Part shown: positions 47,721-57,229 of the stretch, piece by piece
Numbering within the stretch: position 1 is the first letter of the stretch
Layout: every line of letters starts with the position of its first letter
Source of the DNA: Thermoactinomyces mirandus
GTDB lineage: Bacteria; Bacillota; Bacilli; Thermoactinomycetales; Thermoactinomycetaceae
DNA: 64,000 nucleotides
Direction: 5' to 3'
Assembly: GCF_013868055.1 (NCBI RefSeq)
Contig: NZ_JACEOL010000014.1
Location: forward strand, 1-64,000
Notes under the pieces: generated by a model
What the model was told of the DNA's origin: nothing
Databases searched by the model: none
The model's input: the letters and a program-made list of their open reading frames with translations, nothing else
Program-made: the position numbers and the translations under genes

Positions 47721-47738
47721 TTGTGATATAATTCACAT
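47721..47738 (+). promoter_or_regulatory. Rex-like operator overlapping the adhE -10 element
   Basis: TTGTGATATAATTCACAT matches the 18-base Rex palindrome TTGTGAA-N4-TTCACAA at 12 of its 14 defined positions. The extended -10 TGATATAAT lies inside it, so binding would block transcription. Rex represses fermentation genes when NADH is low, fitting adhE-pflB. The same sequence contains TGTGA-N6-TCACA, the Fnr/Crp consensus, but the position over the -10 argues for repression rather than Fnr activation. Confidence 0.7.
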
Positions 47739-47752
47739 GAAAAAGCTTGAAG

Positions 47753-47795
47753 GGTGCTGTTGTAATAATTCATATAAAAAATGTATAACAGCATC
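47753..47795 (+). other. Leader hairpin of the adhE mRNA
   Basis: GGTGCTGTTGTA (47753-47764) pairs with TATAACAGCATC (47784-47795) at all 12 positions counting G-U. The relic before nifJ has the equivalent stem at 43291-43300/43321-43330, where a G-C pair has become A-T. That co-variation suggests the fold mattered. No U-tract follows, so it is not a terminator. It may protect the transcript. Confidence 0.55.
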
Positions 47796-47828
47796 ACGAC
47801 AAGAGGGTTACCAAAGGGGGTTTTTACC

Positions 47829-50456
47829 ATGGGGAAAGTGACGACAAAACCCATTGCTGAAAAAAAGATTGATCAAGCCAGGGAGATGGTGGATCGTCTG
47901 TGCTCCAACGCCAAAAAGGCCCAGGAGGCTTTTGCCAGGATGGGGCAGGAAGAGATCGATCATATCGTGCATCAAATGGCCTTGGCCGGTCTTGATCAGC
48001 ATATGGAGTTGGCCAAACTGGCACATGAGGAAACGGGGCGGGGGGTTTACGAGGATAAAATTGTCAAAAACCTGTTCGCCACAGAGTACATTTACCACAA
48101 TATCAAAAACGAAAAAACCGTCGGCATCATTGAAGAGAACAAATATGAAGGATATCGCGTTGTGGCAGAGCCGGTGGGAACCATTGCCGGCGTAACACCG
48201 GTTACCAATCCTACCTCTACCACCATGTTCAAATCCCTGATTGCGATCAAAACCCGTAATCCCATTATTTTCGCTTTTCATCCATCTGCACAGAAAAGCA
48301 GTGCCAAAGCTGCGGAAGTGTTGCTTGAGGCAGCGGTAAGAAATGGTGCTCCGGAACACTGTATTCAGTGGATTGATCAGCCTTCACTTGAGGCGACCAC
48401 CATGCTGATGAATCATCCTGATGTGGCACTGGTGCTGGCAACCGGTGGTTCCGGCATGGTTAAGGCCGCTTACAGTACAGGGAAACCAGCCTTGGGTGTA
48501 GGGCCGGGAAATGTGCCCTGCTTTATCGAAAAAACAGCAAATATCCAGCAGGCGGTGACGGATTTGATCCTTTCCAAAACCTTCGATAATGGAATGATCT
48601 GTGCTTCGGAACAAGCCGTCATTATTGAGGAACCAGTATATGAAACCGTCAAGCAGTTACTGATCGAAAACAAATGTTACTTCCTTTCACCGGAAGAACG
48701 CAAAAAACTGGAAGCCGCCATTATCGATCCGAAGACCGGAAAAATCCGCCCGGCCATTGTTGGTCAATCAGCTCACAAGATTGCATCCATGGGCGGAATC
48801 AATGTACCTGAAGATACCAAAATCCTGATTGCCGAACTGGAGGGCGTTGGGGAAAAATATCCGCTTTCCCAGGAGAAACTGAGCCCTGTGCTGGCCTGTT
48901 ACCGGGTGAAGGATGTTGATGAAGGAATTTTACGCGCTGACGAAATGGTTCACTTTGGAGGCATGGGCCACAGTGCAGTGATCCATTCCAACGATGATGC
49001 GGTTGTACAAAAATTTGCAGGTCGTATCAAAACAGGGCGTTTGCTGGTCAATTCCCCATCTACCCATGGAGCGATCGGGGATATTTACAACACCAATATT
49101 CCCTCACTGACTCTGGGATGCGGGTCTTTTGGAAACAACTCGACCACTGACAATGTATCTTCTGTCAATCTGATCAATACCAAACGGGTGGCAGACCGCC
49201 AGGTCAACATGCAGTGGTTCAAGGTTCCGCCAAAAATCTATTTCGAAAGTGGTTCTACCAAATACCTGGAAAAAATGCCGGGTATCAGTCGGGCCTTTAT
49301 CGTTACTGACCCCGTGATGGTCAAGCTGGGATATGTGGACAAAGTATTGTACTGGTTGCGCAAACGACCGGATTACGTTCACAGTGAAATTTTCTCCGAT
49401 GTTGAACCGGATCCGTCGGTTGAGACAGTAATGCGTGGCAAGAAAATGATGGATTCCTTCCAACCCGATGTCATCATCGCCCTGGGAGGCGGTTCGGCAA
49501 TGGATGCGGCAAAAGTGATGTGGCTCTATTACGAGGAACCGGAGAGTGACTTTAATGCGCTGAAACAGAAGTTCATGGATATCCGCAAACGGGTAGTCAA
49601 ATTTCCCAAATTAGGGAACAAGGCAAAATTCGTCGCCATTCCGACCACGTCCGGTACGGGATCCGAGGTTACTTCTTTCTCGGTTATTACCGACAAACAA
49701 ATGGGTCACACCAAATACCCGCTGGCCGAATACGAACTGACGCCTGATGTGGCAATTATCGATCCTGATTACGTTCAAAGTCTGCCCAAACAGGTTGTTG
49801 CCGATACCGGAATGGATGTGCTGACCCATGCCATTGAGGCCTACGTCTCTGTGATGGCCAATGATTACACAGACGGACTGGCAATGAGGGCTATTCAGCT
49901 TGTCTTTGAATATTTGCCGAAATCCTACCATGAACAGGACGCCTTTGCCCGGGAAAAAATGCACAACGCATCCTGTATCGCCGGCATGGCCTTTTCAAAC
50001 GCCTTTTTGGGCATTAACCACAGCCTTGCCCACAAGCTGGGAGCGGAATTTGGAATTGCCCACGGCCGTGCGAACGCAATCCTGTTGCCGCATGTGATTG
50101 CCTATAACGCGGAGAAACCGACCAAGTTCAATTCGTTCCCGAAATATAACTATTTCCGCGCTGACAAACGTTATGCGGAAATAGCCTGCATGCTCGGTTT
50201 GCCGGCCAAGACTACGGAAGAAGGGGTTAAAAGCCTGATTGAAGCGGTTACTCAACTGGCACACAGCCTGAATGTCCCCATGTCCCTGGCCGAATGCGGA
50301 GTAGACCGGAAAGTTTTCGAATCCAGGGTGGATTGGCTGGCTGACAAAGCCTTTGAAGACCAATGTACCACAGCCAATCCGCGTATGCCTTTGGTCAAGG
50401 AACTGGCTGCTCTGTATCGAAAGGCGTACGAGGGTGTACCTAAAAAAACCAAATAA
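47829..50456 (+). CDS. adhE: Bifunctional acetaldehyde-CoA/alcohol dehydrogenase
   Basis: 875 residues from ATG 47829, eight bases after AAAGGGGG. The N-terminal CoA-acylating aldehyde dehydrogenase carries the catalytic Cys in DNGMICASEQAV (about 258). The C-terminal iron-dependent alcohol dehydrogenase has ALGGGSAMDAAKVMW, TTSGTGSEVTSF and the metal ligands in INHSLAHKLGAEFGIAHGRA. It reduces acetyl-CoA to ethanol with two NADH and forms spirosomes in other bacteria. It stands before pflB in one cassette with a Rex-like operator. Confidence 0.96.
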   Translation: MGKVTTKPIAEKKIDQAREMVDRLCSNAKKAQEAFARMGQEEIDHIVHQMALAGLDQHMELAKLAHEETGRGVYEDKIVKNLFATEYIYHNIKNEKTVGIIEENKYEGYRVVAEPVGTIAGVTPVTNPTSTTMFKSLIAIKTRNPIIFAFHPSAQKSSAKAAEVLLEAAVRNGAPEHCIQWIDQPSLEATTMLMNHPDVALVLATGGSGMVKAAYSTGKPALGVGPGNVPCFIEKTANIQQAVTDLILSKTFDNGMICASEQAVIIEEPVYETVKQLLIENKCYFLSPEERKKLEAAIIDPKTGKIRPAIVGQSAHKIASMGGINVPEDTKILIAELEGVGEKYPLSQEKLSPVLACYRVKDVDEGILRADEMVHFGGMGHSAVIHSNDDAVVQKFAGRIKTGRLLVNSPSTHGAIGDIYNTNIPSLTLGCGSFGNNSTTDNVSSVNLINTKRVADRQVNMQWFKVPPKIYFESGSTKYLEKMPGISRAFIVTDPVMVKLGYVDKVLYWLRKRPDYVHSEIFSDVEPDPSVETVMRGKKMMDSFQPDVIIALGGGSAMDAAKVMWLYYEEPESDFNALKQKFMDIRKRVVKFPKLGNKAKFVAIPTTSGTGSEVTSFSVITDKQMGHTKYPLAEYELTPDVAIIDPDYVQSLPKQVVADTGMDVLTHAIEAYVSVMANDYTDGLAMRAIQLVFEYLPKSYHEQDAFAREKMHNASCIAGMAFSNAFLGINHSLAHKLGAEFGIAHGRANAILLPHVIAYNAEKPTKFNSFPKYNYFRADKRYAEIACMLGLPAKTTEEGVKSLIEAVTQLAHSLNVPMSLAECGVDRKVFESRVDWLADKAFEDQCTTANPRMPLVKELAALYRKAYEGVPKKTK

Positions 50457-50494
50457 CAATCTGCACAATGAAACGGGGAACAATCGCAACGGGT

Positions 50495-50526
50495 GGTGAG
50501 CCTGTGCTTTTCTGCACAGGTTCACC
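50495..50526 (+). other. Intercistronic hairpin between adhE and pflB
   Basis: GGTGAGCCTGTGC (50495-50507) pairs with GCACAGGTTCACC (50514-50526) over 13 positions with one G-U. It is followed by AAAAAACC, so it is not a terminator in the gene direction. It could be an mRNA processing or stabilising element that sets different adhE and pflB levels. Confidence 0.6.
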
Positions 50527-50585
50527 AAAAAACCATTTGCGCAAATTGATAAAGGTTGACCGAATTTGTCGGAGGAGGTTTGAAC

Positions 50586-52814
50586 ATGGGCGCTTGGAAA
50601 GGTTTTAAGAAATCGCGCTGGGTTAATCTTATTGATGTCCGTGATTTTATTGTCAATAACTACACACCCTATTACGGAGACCATTCCTTCCTGGAAGGGC
50701 CGACGGAACGGACGAAAAAATTGTGGGACAAAGTAAGCGGGCTTTTTAAAGATGAGATCAAAAATGGCGGTATTCTGGATGTGGATACCCGTACGGTTTC
50801 CACCATCACCAGCCATAAACCTGGCTATATTGACAAGGATCTTGAACAAATCGTCGGTTTGCAAACGGATGCTCCTTTAAAACGGGCGATCATGCCATTT
50901 GGTGGTATCCGTATGGTGAAAAACTCCTGCGATGCCTATGGATATGAGTTGGATCCGCAGGTAGAAGAAATCTTTACCAAATACCGGAAAACACACAACC
51001 AGGGTGTATTTGACGCATATACTCCGGAAATGAGAGCTGCCCGTAAAGCTGGAATTATTACCGGACTGCCGGATGCCTATGGGCGCGGGCGGATCATTGG
51101 AGACTATCGCCGTGTTGCTCTTTATGGTGTTGACCGGTTGATCGAAGAGAAGAAAAAAGATTTGGCAATTTTGGAAACGGATGCAATGACAGCAGAAGTA
51201 ATCCGTGACCGGGAAGAAATGACAGAACAAATCCGGGCCCTCGGCGAGCTGAAAGAAATGGCAGCTTCTTACGGCTATGATATTTCCGGCCCTGCCCAAA
51301 ACGCTGCGCAAGCGATCCAGTGGCTGTATTTCGGATATTTGGCTGCAATCAAGGAACAAAATGGTGCTGCAATGAGCCTTGGCCGTACCTCTACCTTCCT
51401 GGATATCTACATTGAAAGGGATCTCAGGGAAGGAAAACTGACCGAAGTCGAAGCACAGGAACTGATGGACCATTTCGTCATGAAACTGCGTCTCGTCAAA
51501 TTCCTCCGTACTCCTGAATATGACCAATTGTTCAGCGGAGACCCGACCTGGGTAACAGAATCGATCGGAGGAATCGGTCTGGATGGAAGACCCCTGGTAA
51601 CGAAAAACTCTTTCCGGATCTTGAACACCCTTTACAATCTGGGACCGGCTCCGGAACCAAACCTGACGGTACTCTGGTCGCCCCGCCTGCCTGAGCCCTT
51701 TAAAAAATTCTGTGCGCAGGTATCCATCGATACCAGCTCCATCCAATATGAAAGTGATGACCGCATGCGGGTAAATTACGGCGATGACTATGGAATTGCC
51801 TGCTGTGTATCGGTCATGCGCATCGGTAAACAAATGCAGTTCTTCGGGGCACGCGCCAACCTGGCGAAAGCGCTTCTATATGCCATCAACGGTGGAAAAG
51901 ATGAAAAATCCGGTGTTCAGGTCGGACCGTCTTACCGTCCGGTTACCAGCGAAGTCCTCGACTTCGACGAAGTGTGGGAACGCTATGACAACATGCTGGA
52001 ATGGCTGGCCAAACTTTATATCAATACACTGAATGTCATCCACTATATGCATGACAAATATTGCTATGAGCGGATTGAAATGGCATTGCATGATCAGGAA
52101 ATCCTGCGGACAATGGCATGCGGTGTCGCCGGATTGTCTGTCGTGGCCGATTCCCTGAGTGCCATCAAATACGCCAAAGTAAAACCGGTTTGCAACGAAG
52201 AAGGCATAGCGGTCGATTTCGAAATCGAAGGAGATTACCCGCAATACGGAAATAATGATGACCGGGTAGATTCTATTGCTGTCGAAGTGGTTGAGAGATT
52301 TATGAACAAATTGCGCAAACATAAAACCTATCGCAATTCTGTTCCGACCCAATCCATTTTGACGATCACTTCCAACGTTGTTTACGGGAAAAAGACAGGA
52401 ACTACCCCGGATGGACGCAAAGCCGGAGAACCATTTGCCCCGGGTGCAAACCCGATGCACGGACGTGACCACAGCGGTGCATTGGCTTCCCTTTCATCCG
52501 TAGCCAAGATCCCGTACGAGGATTGCCAGGATGGAATCTCCAACACCTTCTCCATCGTGCCCAAAGCCTTGGGGAAAGAAAAAGAAGAACGTGTTTCCAA
52601 TCTTGTTTCCATGCTGGATGGCTATGCAGTACAAGGTGGACATCATCTGAATGTCAACTGCCTGAACCGCGAAACCTTGCTGGACGCCATGGAACATCCG
52701 GAAAAATATCCGCAATTGACCATTCGTGTATCCGGTTATGCGGTCAACTTCATCAAGCTGACAAGAGAACAACAGGAAGATGTCATCAGCAGAACCTTCC
52801 ATGAACGGATTTAG
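50586..52814 (+). CDS. pflB: Formate C-acetyltransferase (pyruvate formate-lyase)
   Basis: 742 residues from ATG 50586, seven bases after GGAGGAGG. It splits pyruvate with CoA to acetyl-CoA and formate under anoxia. The catalytic adjacent cysteines are in [16 protein letters not shown] (about 405-406). The glycyl radical lies in RVSGYAVNF (Gly717), followed by [13 protein letters not shown]. All key residues are intact. It follows adhE and is followed by its activase. Confidence 0.97.
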   Translation: MGAWKGFKKSRWVNLIDVRDFIVNNYTPYYGDHSFLEGPTERTKKLWDKVSGLFKDEIKNGGILDVDTRTVSTITSHKPGYIDKDLEQIVGLQTDAPLKRAIMPFGGIRMVKNSCDAYGYELDPQVEEIFTKYRKTHNQGVFDAYTPEMRAARKAGIITGLPDAYGRGRIIGDYRRVALYGVDRLIEEKKKDLAILETDAMTAEVIRDREEMTEQIRALGELKEMAASYGYDISGPAQNAAQAIQWLYFGYLAAIKEQNGAAMSLGRTSTFLDIYIERDLREGKLTEVEAQELMDHFVMKLRLVKFLRTPEYDQLFSGDPTWVTESIGGIGLDGRPLVTKNSFRILNTLYNLGPAPEPNLTVLWSPRLPEPFKKFCAQVSIDTSSIQYESDDRMRVNYGDDYGIACCVSVMRIGKQMQFFGARANLAKALLYAINGGKDEKSGVQVGPSYRPVTSEVLDFDEVWERYDNMLEWLAKLYINTLNVIHYMHDKYCYERIEMALHDQEILRTMACGVAGLSVVADSLSAIKYAKVKPVCNEEGIAVDFEIEGDYPQYGNNDDRVDSIAVEVVERFMNKLRKHKTYRNSVPTQSILTITSNVVYGKKTGTTPDGRKAGEPFAPGANPMHGRDHSGALASLSSVAKIPYEDCQDGISNTFSIVPKALGKEKEERVSNLVSMLDGYAVQGGHHLNVNCLNRETLLDAMEHPEKYPQLTIRVSGYAVNFIKLTREQQEDVISRTFHERI

Positions 52815-53038
52815 ATACAGGTTGCTTGATCTTTGACAAAGAATTACTCCCCCTTTCAGTTTAAGAAATAGAGAGGCAACCGATTAGGCGGACGTGGTTT
52901 TTGTATTCGAAAATTCCTTGTGGAGATCTGATACCTTGACAGGTTGATCGATGAAGCAAGAAGTTTTTTGTCTCCGGGAAAAATGCAGGCAGAAAAAGTT
53001 TTACCAATCAAACCGGTGGGAAGAAGGTGACGGATATT

Positions 53039-53767
53039 ATGGACAAACCAGTGACAGGACGTATCCATTCGCTGGAAACCTTTGGGACAGTGGATGGGCC
53101 CGGAATTCGCTTCGTTGTCTTCATGCAGGGGTGTCCAATGAGATGTCAGTATTGCCATAATCCGGACACTTGGTCTTTAAAAGGAGGTCGGGAAGTGACA
53201 GCCAAGGAGTTGGTGGATGAACTCCGTCGATATCTTCCCTATATCGAAGCGTCTCATGGAGGGCTTACCGTTTCAGGCGGAGAACCTACCATGCAGAATG
53301 ATTTTGTGGGTGAACTGTTCAGGCAGGCCAAGGAATTGGGAGTACACACCACCCTGGATTCCAACGGTTATAATCCGGAGCGGATCAAAAAAATTCTCCC
53401 TTATACAGATCTTGTTTTGCTCGACTTGAAAATGATTGATCCTGAACGGCATCGCCAGTTGACCGGATGTTCCAACAAAAAAATATTAAAGACTGCCAAG
53501 CTTCTTGCGGAACGAAAGGTTCCCGTCTGGATCCGTTACACTTTGGTTCCCGGCGTCACCGACCGGAAAGAAGACCTGAGCAGGCTGGGTCATTTTCTTC
53601 AAACTCTTGGGAATGTGGAAAAAGTGGAGGTCAACCCTTACCATACCATGGGGGTCTATAAATGGGTGCAAATGGGACTTTTTTATCCCCTGGAGGGAGT
53701 CCGGCAGGCTACCGAAGAAGAAGGCCGCCGTGCCCGGGAGATCATTTTGGAAGCAATGAAAGGATAG
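53039..53767 (+). CDS. pflA: Pyruvate formate-lyase-activating enzyme
   Basis: 242 residues from ATG 53039; a GTG at 53027 in frame is an alternative start. Radical SAM cluster motif CPMRCQYC (Cys32, 36, 39) is followed by HNPDTW and the GGEP-type motif TVSGGEPTMQ. ETFGTVDGPGIRFVVFMQG is typical of PflA. It uses S-adenosylmethionine and a 4Fe-4S cluster to generate the glycyl radical on PflB. It lies 224 bases after pflB with no clear terminator between, so probably one transcript. Confidence 0.95.
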   Translation: MDKPVTGRIHSLETFGTVDGPGIRFVVFMQGCPMRCQYCHNPDTWSLKGGREVTAKELVDELRRYLPYIEASHGGLTVSGGEPTMQNDFVGELFRQAKELGVHTTLDSNGYNPERIKKILPYTDLVLLDLKMIDPERHRQLTGCSNKKILKTAKLLAERKVPVWIRYTLVPGVTDRKEDLSRLGHFLQTLGNVEKVEVNPYHTMGVYKWVQMGLFYPLEGVRQATEEEGRRAREIILEAMKG

Positions 53768-54511
53768 CCGTTCGCTTAACGAAAAACTTCCGGAAATGCC
53801 ACAGCCCGGAAAACATCATGACAGGCGGTAGTTTAAAGGCTATCGCCTCTTGTCATATCCATGAATGTGAATCATCCCAGCCCTGGTTCCTCCCTTCCGG
53901 AAACGGCCAGGGCATTTCAATTCCTGATTCCGCAGCAAAATTTGCCAATAGTCAAACACAACCTGATCTTATTTAAAAGCTGAACGCAAGGCCTGTTCCT
54001 CTTCATTGACCTCTCAAGCTTGACATCCCCGGTCACCGGACCGCAAGTTGACAAATACAGATCCTGGATACACTTCATAAACTTCCGGTGCAATCATCAA
54101 TTGTCTTTTCATTTGCGTCTTCAAAACCGGAAAGCTGAACCGGCTGAAATGGAGGCATCCGGTGCCCGGTTAAAGAAGCATCCAGTTATGTAAACGACCG
54201 GTAATGTTTCTTTCATCTGCCAGAGTATGCCGGAAACTTTTCCGTGCCCGGGAGGATCTGCAACACAGGAATAATAATCAGCGGCTTTGGTCCCGCCGGA
54301 TGCGGATTTTAACAAATTCCGGAGCAACCTGTTCAGATCCTTGTACATACAGGCCCGATCGCTGTAAACGTCCGTACATGTTCCCTCGCCTTTCCCTGTG
54401 AAAATTAATGTATGGAAAAGAAAAATGTAATGCTATATCCCGGTCAAGCCGGCAAACAGATCGTTTGTTCGTGTATTTTTATCAATTTACTGGAAGACGC
54501 AAATTTGAACG
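53768..54511. other. Long gap between pflA and polA, possible gene remains
   Basis: About 740 bases without a gene I can support. On the minus strand a 32-codon frame from ATG near 54114 (RQLMIAPEVYEVYPGS, then a TGA and a further 14 open codons) has protein-like composition but no ribosome site. Another minus-strand frame (54121-54348, 75 codons) is unrecognised. These may be decayed remnants at the right border of the accessory block. Confidence 0.35.
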
Positions 54512-54520
54512 TGTTACAAT
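54512..54520 (+). promoter_or_regulatory. Extended -10 promoter of polA
   Basis: TGTTACAAT is a TGn-TACAAT extended -10 element, 44 bases before the polA start. No good -35 is seen. Confidence 0.4.
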
Positions 54521-54563
54521 ATGCTTATGGTTGAAAACGAGATGGGAAAAGGTGTGAAGATCG

Positions 54564-57218
54564 TTGGACAAACTTATTTTGGTTGATGGCAACAGCATTG
54601 CCTATCGGGCTTTTTATGCGTTGCCGCTTTTATCCAATGCAAGCGGAGTTTATACCAATTCCGTTTATGGCTTTACCATGATGCTGCTGAAAATCCTGGA
54701 GGATGAACAGCCCACACACATGCTGGTCGCATTTGATGCCGGGAAAACAACCTTTCGTCACAAGGATTTTCAGGAATACAAGGGAACACGGCAAAAAACG
54801 CCAGCAGAGCTTTCCGAACAGTTTCCGCTGATCAAACAGGTACTGGATGCCTTTGGCATTCCCTATTTTGAAAAGGAAGACTATGAAGCGGATGATATTA
54901 TTGGCACGCTCGCGCGGACATGTGCGTGCAAGGATGTGTCCGTCCATATTGTCAGCGGAGACAAGGATCTGCTTCAGCTTGTCAATGAGGATGTCGATCT
55001 GCTGTTAACCAGAAAAGGGATAACTGAAATGGAACGGTACGATTCCCGGGCGATCGAGAAAAAATACGGATTGAAGCCGCGACAGATCATTGATCTGAAA
55101 GGGCTGATGGGAGATGCATCAGACAATATCCCGGGGATTCCCGGAGTGGGAGAAAAAACTGCGCTCAAACTGTTGCATCTTTTTCCATCTGTAGAAGAAG
55201 TTGTGGCGCATGCTGAAGAGTTGCCTGGAAAAAAATTGCGTGAAAAAGTGAAACAGCATCGGGAGCAGGCACTGTTAAGCAAAAAGCTGGCCACCATTTA
55301 CACAGAAGTCCCGCTTTCTTTAAATCTGGATGATCTGGCACTTAAAGGCCGGGATGGAAAGAAGGTGGTGCAGCTGTTTGAAAGGCTGGAGTTTAACTCC
55401 TTGCTTTCCCGTCTGGCCAAAGACGGTGAAAGCAATTTGGCACAACATTCGGTCGAAAGAACTATTCCATATCAGTATATTGAAACGGATGAAGAGTTAG
55501 ACGCGTGGAGCAGATTTTTTGCAGATGGAGAAAAGTCCTTTTTCGCAGAAGTGACAAGTGACCATCCTGTTAGGGGAAAACTGATTGCCCTGGCAGTTTC
55601 TGATGGAAAAACGCAACTGGTTCTGCCAGCAGAACTGGTAAGGGAGAATAACATGATTCGTGACTGGTTGACTCGGGCGGATCAGCCCAAAACGGTGTAT
55701 GATGCCAAAACGGCCCAGTCGGTTTTACTGGGATCAGCCAATCTCCAGGTAGAAGGGTTATCGTTTGATGTTCTTCTGGCCGCCTATCTGCTGGACCCGT
55801 CCGATTCGCATCCATCCCTGTCCCGAATTGTAAACAGCAGGGGAGACGGAGGCTTGCCGTCAGACGACGAAGTGTATGGAAAAGGGGCGAAACGTCGGCA
55901 GTTGGAAGGGGAAGAACTGGCAAAACATATTGCCCGCAAGGCTTATTATATTCATCAATTGGGGCCGGTATTGCAGGAACAGCTTGCGGAGGCCCGGCTT
56001 GAGCAACTGATGTACAACCTGGAACTGCCGCTTTCATCCATTTTGTCAAAAATGGAAAGACGGGGGGTTTCCGTAGACAAAAGCCGACTCAATGAACTGG
56101 GCAGGGAATTGAAAGCCTCCATGGATCAATTGGAAGAGGAAATCCATGAGATTGCTGGTGTTGTGTTCAATATCAATTCGCCAAAACAGCTGGGGGAGAT
56201 TCTGTTTGACAAACTGGGACTGCCTGTCATTAAAAAAACGAAAACAGGATATTCTACCAGCGCTGACGTCTTGGAAAAATTGGCGCCACAGCATGAAATT
56301 GTCGAGAAAATTTTACATTATCGCCAGGTTGGGAAATTGTATTCTACATATATAGAAGGTCTAAGGAAAGAAATTGGTTCTGACGGAAAAATCCATACCC
56401 AGTTTCAGCAGACCGTTACGGCAACGGGGAGGTTAAGTTCGACCGAGCCGAATTTGCAAAACATCCCGATTCGGATGGAAGAAGGCCGACGGATTCGTCA
56501 GATATTCATTCCCTCCCAGGAAAGCTGGTATATGCTGTCAGCCGATTATTCGCAGATTGAACTGAGGGTGCTTGCCCATCTTTCCCGGGATAAAAGCCTG
56601 CAAAAAGCGTTCAGGGAAGACAAGGATATCCATTCCCATACAGCCATGGATGTATTTGGCGTTTGTGAGGAGGAGGTTACCCCGCTTATGCGGAGGCAAG
56701 CCAAGGCGGTAAACTTTGGCATCGTATATGGTATAAGCGGATATGGGTTATCCCGGGGGCTGGATATTCCGCAAAAAGAAGCCAAGGCATTTATTGACCG
56801 TTATTTTGCCACCTATCCGGGTGTAAAAGAATACATGGACAGAATTGTCCGGCAGGCCAAAAAAGACGGCTATGTTACAACAATGCTGGGAAGGCGGCGC
56901 TATCTGCCAAAAATCAACGCCAGAAATTACGGAGAAAGAAGCTTTGCTGAGCGTACCGCAATGAATACACCTATTCAGGGGACTGCGGCAGACATTATCA
57001 AGCATGCCATGGTGAAACTGGATCAGCATATGGCCGAAAAAGGGATGAAAAGCCGGATGCTTCTGCAGGTTCACGATGAGCTGATCTTTGAAGTGCCCGA
57101 AGAAGAACTGCCGGAAATGAAAGAATTGGTACGAAATACGATGGAAAATGCCGTAGAACTGTCCGTCCCGTTAAAAGTGGATGTCAATGTGGGCAGCAAT
57201 TGGTACGAAGCAAAATAG
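54564..57218 (+). CDS. polA: DNA polymerase I
   Basis: 884 residues from TTG 54564, behind AAAGGTGTG. The 5'-3' exonuclease domain (about 1-290) starts with LILVDGNSIAYRAFYALP and has the acidic DYEADDIIG and GDKDLLQL. The middle domain (about 300-460) lacks the DxE exonuclease pair, as in other Bacillus-type enzymes, so proofreading is probably absent. The polymerase domain has motif A in ADYSQIELRVLAHLS, motif B in RRQAKAVNFGIVYGISGYG and motif C in LQVHDELIFEVP. It acts in Okazaki-fragment processing and repair. mutM follows closely. Confidence 0.97.
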   Translation: MDKLILVDGNSIAYRAFYALPLLSNASGVYTNSVYGFTMMLLKILEDEQPTHMLVAFDAGKTTFRHKDFQEYKGTRQKTPAELSEQFPLIKQVLDAFGIPYFEKEDYEADDIIGTLARTCACKDVSVHIVSGDKDLLQLVNEDVDLLLTRKGITEMERYDSRAIEKKYGLKPRQIIDLKGLMGDASDNIPGIPGVGEKTALKLLHLFPSVEEVVAHAEELPGKKLREKVKQHREQALLSKKLATIYTEVPLSLNLDDLALKGRDGKKVVQLFERLEFNSLLSRLAKDGESNLAQHSVERTIPYQYIETDEELDAWSRFFADGEKSFFAEVTSDHPVRGKLIALAVSDGKTQLVLPAELVRENNMIRDWLTRADQPKTVYDAKTAQSVLLGSANLQVEGLSFDVLLAAYLLDPSDSHPSLSRIVNSRGDGGLPSDDEVYGKGAKRRQLEGEELAKHIARKAYYIHQLGPVLQEQLAEARLEQLMYNLELPLSSILSKMERRGVSVDKSRLNELGRELKASMDQLEEEIHEIAGVVFNINSPKQLGEILFDKLGLPVIKKTKTGYSTSADVLEKLAPQHEIVEKILHYRQVGKLYSTYIEGLRKEIGSDGKIHTQFQQTVTATGRLSSTEPNLQNIPIRMEEGRRIRQIFIPSQESWYMLSADYSQIELRVLAHLSRDKSLQKAFREDKDIHSHTAMDVFGVCEEEVTPLMRRQAKAVNFGIVYGISGYGLSRGLDIPQKEAKAFIDRYFATYPGVKEYMDRIVRQAKKDGYVTTMLGRRRYLPKINARNYGERSFAERTAMNTPIQGTAADIIKHAMVKLDQHMAEKGMKSRMLLQVHDELIFEVPEEELPEMKELVRNTMENAVELSVPLKVDVNVGSNWYEAK

Positions 57219-57229
57219 GAGGAGAAACC

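Noticed and set aside
50877-51833. 318-codon minus-strand ORF opposite pflB
   Set aside because: Antisense shadow; the plus strand encodes a complete pyruvate formate-lyase.
54008-54348. Small minus-strand ORFs before polA
   Set aside because: No ribosome sites; one is interrupted by TGA after 32 codons. Mentioned only as possible remnants of decayed genes.
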